This document shows, in pieces, positions 13,905-15,375 of a stretch of DNA of 15,375 nt. Within the stretch, counting starts at the first letter, position 1. Every line of letters begins with the position of its first letter. Source of the stretch: Synergistaceae bacterium. GTDB lineage: Bacteria; Synergistota; Synergistia; Synergistales; Aminobacteriaceae. Location: assembly GCA_017427625.1 (NCBI GenBank), contig JAFRSL010000165.1, forward strand, positions 1 to 15,375, given 5' to 3'. Position numbers and translations under genes: made by a program. Below the pieces are notes generated by a model. The model made no database searches. It was given only the letters and a program-made list of their open reading frames with translations, and was not told where the DNA came from.

Positions 13905-14855
13905 TCACTCGCTCACGACGTCACCATTCCAACGCCTGTATATACTCGCAAGCAATGCACCAGAGATATTATGCCAGACACTGAACAGTGCACCGGGTAC
14001 TGTGGCCATTGCGAGATTTGGGAACGTTGAAGCAGCTAGGCTCGTCGCTAGTCCGGAGTTCTGCATTCCAACCTCGATTGAGATTGCCTTTACACGCGCT
14101 GTATCAAGACCGAGTATCTTCCCGAGAATGAAGCCGCATAGATAGCCAAGAATGTTGTGAAGGATCACTACCGCGAAGACAAGCCACCCTGTCGACAAGA
14201 TTCGCTCCGAATTGTGCGAGACTACACATGCTACGATTAGGCATATCGCTGTTACGCTCACGGCAGGAAGAATATCGGAAAGCGTCTCCGTGATTTTCGG
14301 GAAAAGCTTGTTGATTGCGAAGCCCAAAACTATCGGGATTATCACTACCTGAACGATCGAGATGAACATTGCTACAACGTCAACGCTTATCGTCGCACGA
14401 AGAATCAGGTACGTTATCGCCGGTGTCAGGAACGGTGCAAGAAGCGTGTTCACACTCGTCATTCCAACGCTCAATGCAACATCACCGCGTGAAAGGTACG
14501 TTATCACATTGCTCGATGTTCCGCCTGGACATGTCCCGACAAGTACAACCCCCGCCATCAACGCAGTGTCAAGACCGAAGACGATGCTCAATCCCCACGC
14601 CAATAACGGCATTATCGTGAACTGTGCCACTGTACCGAGAAGAACATACTTCGGGTGTGTGAAGACTGGAATGAAGTCCCTTATGCTGAGGGTCAGACCC
14701 ATTCCGAACATTACGAGCATTAACAGCGGGTTAATCCAGCTCGTCTGGATCCATAGTGATGACGATGGAACGAACAATGACAACAGCGTTACTGCTACAA
14801 CGATTACGGCCATGTAGCGACCGAATATACTGCTTACTTTGCGGAGAAACTCCAT
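13905..14855 (-). CDS. Bile acid:sodium symporter (BASS) family transporter
   Basis: A 316-residue polytopic membrane protein with about nine or ten hydrophobic segments along its whole length. The two family signatures are present: GTCPGGTSSNVITYLSRGDVALSVGMTS (about 107-134), the crossed-helix region that binds sodium, and EVGMQNSGLATSLA (261-274). Bacterial members (ASBT_NM, YocS, PanS groups) move organic acids such as bile acids or pantothenate precursors with sodium; the substrate here cannot be told. I chose the ATG at 14855 because GGAAGGTGA lies just upstream; the GTG at 14864 is inside that SD. It has no functional link to its neighbours and is divergent from the TerD-type gene. Confidence 0.92.
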   Translation of the reverse strand: MEFLRKVSSIFGRYMAVIVVAVTLLSLFVPSSSLWIQTSWINPLLMLVMFGMGLTLSIRDFIPVFTHPKYVLLGTVAQFTIMPLLAWGLSIVFGLDTALMAGVVLVGTCPGGTSSNVITYLSRGDVALSVGMTSVNTLLAPFLTPAITYLILRATISVDVVAMFISIVQVVIIPIVLGFAINKLFPKITETLSDILPAVSVTAICLIVACVVSHNSERILSTGWLVFAVVILHNILGYLCGFILGKILGLDTARVKAISIEVGMQNSGLATSLAASTFPNLAMATVPGALFSVWHNISGALLASIYRRWNGDVVSE

Positions 14856-14865
14856 ACTAATCACC

Positions 14866-14893
14866 TTCCGTCAAGATTGTATCATGCTATAAT
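14866..14893 (+). promoter_or_regulatory. Extended -10 promoter of the TerD-family gene
   Basis: TGC followed by TATAAT (14888-14893) is a perfect -10 with an extended TGn element. The -35 region (TTCCGT, 14866-14871) is poor, as is usual with extended -10 promoters. The start codon at 14926 has GGGAGG 10 nt upstream. Confidence 0.6.
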
Positions 14894-14907
14894 CCTTGAA
14901 AACTCAA
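14879..14907 (-). promoter_or_regulatory. Possible promoter of the BASS transporter
   Basis: Minus-strand TTGAGT (14907-14902), 17-bp spacer, TGATAC (14884-14879), which would give a leader of about 17 nt before the ATG. The boxes are weak and overlap the divergent + strand promoter, so this is tentative. Confidence 0.3.
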
Positions 14908-14925
14908 AAGGGAGGCATAATTCAC

Positions 14926-15375
14926 ATGATTAACCTATTCAAAGGACAGAAAGTTGACCTCACGAAGAATAATCCAGGTCTCTCCCGCATTCTCGTAGGC
15001 TTAGGCTGGGACGTCAACAAATACGACGGTGGCTCGGCTTTCGACTTGGACGCTGCAGCTTTCCTTCTCGGCACTAATGGGAAGGTTACGTCGGACGCGG
15101 ACTTCGTGTTCTACGGAAACTTGAAGCACAATTCAGGAGCGGTTCAACACATGGGCGACAATCTCACTGGATTAGGCGAGGGCGACGATGAGCAGGTCAA
15201 AATAGACCTCAGCAAAGTTCCAGGTAACATCGACAAGATCACCTTCACCGTTACTATCTATGACGCTGAAACTCGAAAGCAAAACTTCGGGCAAGTCTCA
15301 AACTCCTTCATCCACATCTATGACGAGGCCAATGGAAAGGAGCTAATCCGCTACGACTTGGGTGAAGACTTCTCC
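14926..15375 (+). CDS. TerD-family protein, N-terminal part (runs off the window)
   Basis: The frame is open from the ATG to the last base, 150 codons, and a full TerD domain is about 190 residues, so some 40 residues are missing. Family marks: [10 protein letters not shown] at the start, [23 protein letters not shown] (acidic calcium-site segment), [21 protein letters not shown], then [12 protein letters not shown] and [15 protein letters not shown]. TerD-domain proteins bind calcium and occur in ter clusters tied to tellurite, phage and stress resistance, but also as stand-alone general stress proteins. Whether other ter genes follow cannot be seen. It has its own promoter, terD-like by similarity only. 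Confidence 0.92.
   Translation, partial: MINLFKGQKVDLTKNNPGLSRILVGLGWDVNKYDGGSAFDLDAAAFLLGTNGKVTSDADFVFYGNLKHNSGAVQHMGDNLTGLGEGDDEQVKIDLSKVPGNIDKITFTVTIYDAETRKQNFGQVSNSFIHIYDEANGKELIRYDLGEDFS

Noticed and set aside
14362..14817. A 151-codon open frame on the + strand
   Set aside because: Antisense to the BASS transporter, whose family motifs and SD are clear; no independent support.
13905..15375. A tellurite-resistance or defence island at the right edge
   Set aside because: Only one TerD-type gene is visible, cut by the window; neighbouring genes are a transporter and housekeeping genes, so an island cannot be claimed.

Overview
The window reads as about 15 kb of chromosome from a bacterium that is probably a gut-type or anaerobic member of Synergistota. 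That assignment is inference from the translation/RNA gene cluster with a YlxR-L7Ae fusion, the putative-Ig-repeat protein with an acidic C-terminal domain, and the style of the zinc-ribbon/SH3 protein. No 16S rRNA or phylogeny is available here. There is no stretch over 300 bases without a gene; the longest intergenic gap is about 210 bases (3239-3448) and holds a promoter and a structured repeat.

Left edge (1-3450): the C-terminal part of a secreted-type protein made of repeated putative-Ig domains enters from outside the window on the + strand. It converges, through a shared bidirectional terminator, on a minus-strand membrane protein of unknown function (N-terminal membrane bundle, zinc ribbon, SH3b domain, two BamE-like C-terminal repeats).

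Centre (3449-13732, all minus strand): eleven tightly packed genes, in transcription order rimP, nusA, ylxR-L7Ae fusion, infB, rbfA, nrnA, truB, ribF, tatD-type hydrolase, tgt, sua5. Most junctions overlap or abut, which implies translational coupling. The products serve ribosome assembly (RimP, RbfA), transcription elongation/termination (NusA), translation initiation (IF-2), nanoRNA turnover (NrnA), tRNA modification (TruB, Tgt, Sua5) and flavin cofactor synthesis (RibF). Three genes end inside repeat-like DNA: ribF runs into a structured intergenic repeat also found next to sua5, and nrnA and ylxR end in or near sequences that look like solitary, degenerate type I-C CRISPR repeats.

In front of rimP there is what looks like a complete attenuation leader: a consensus-type promoter, a 5' hairpin, a six-codon leader ORF with a strong Shine-Dalgarno (SD) sequence whose start codon sits in a hairpin loop, and an intrinsic terminator ending only 19 nt before the rimP start codon. 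This is the most interesting regulatory structure in the window.

Right edge (13905-15375): a minus-strand transporter of the bile acid:sodium symporter (BASS) family, divergent from a + strand TerD-family gene that runs off the window.
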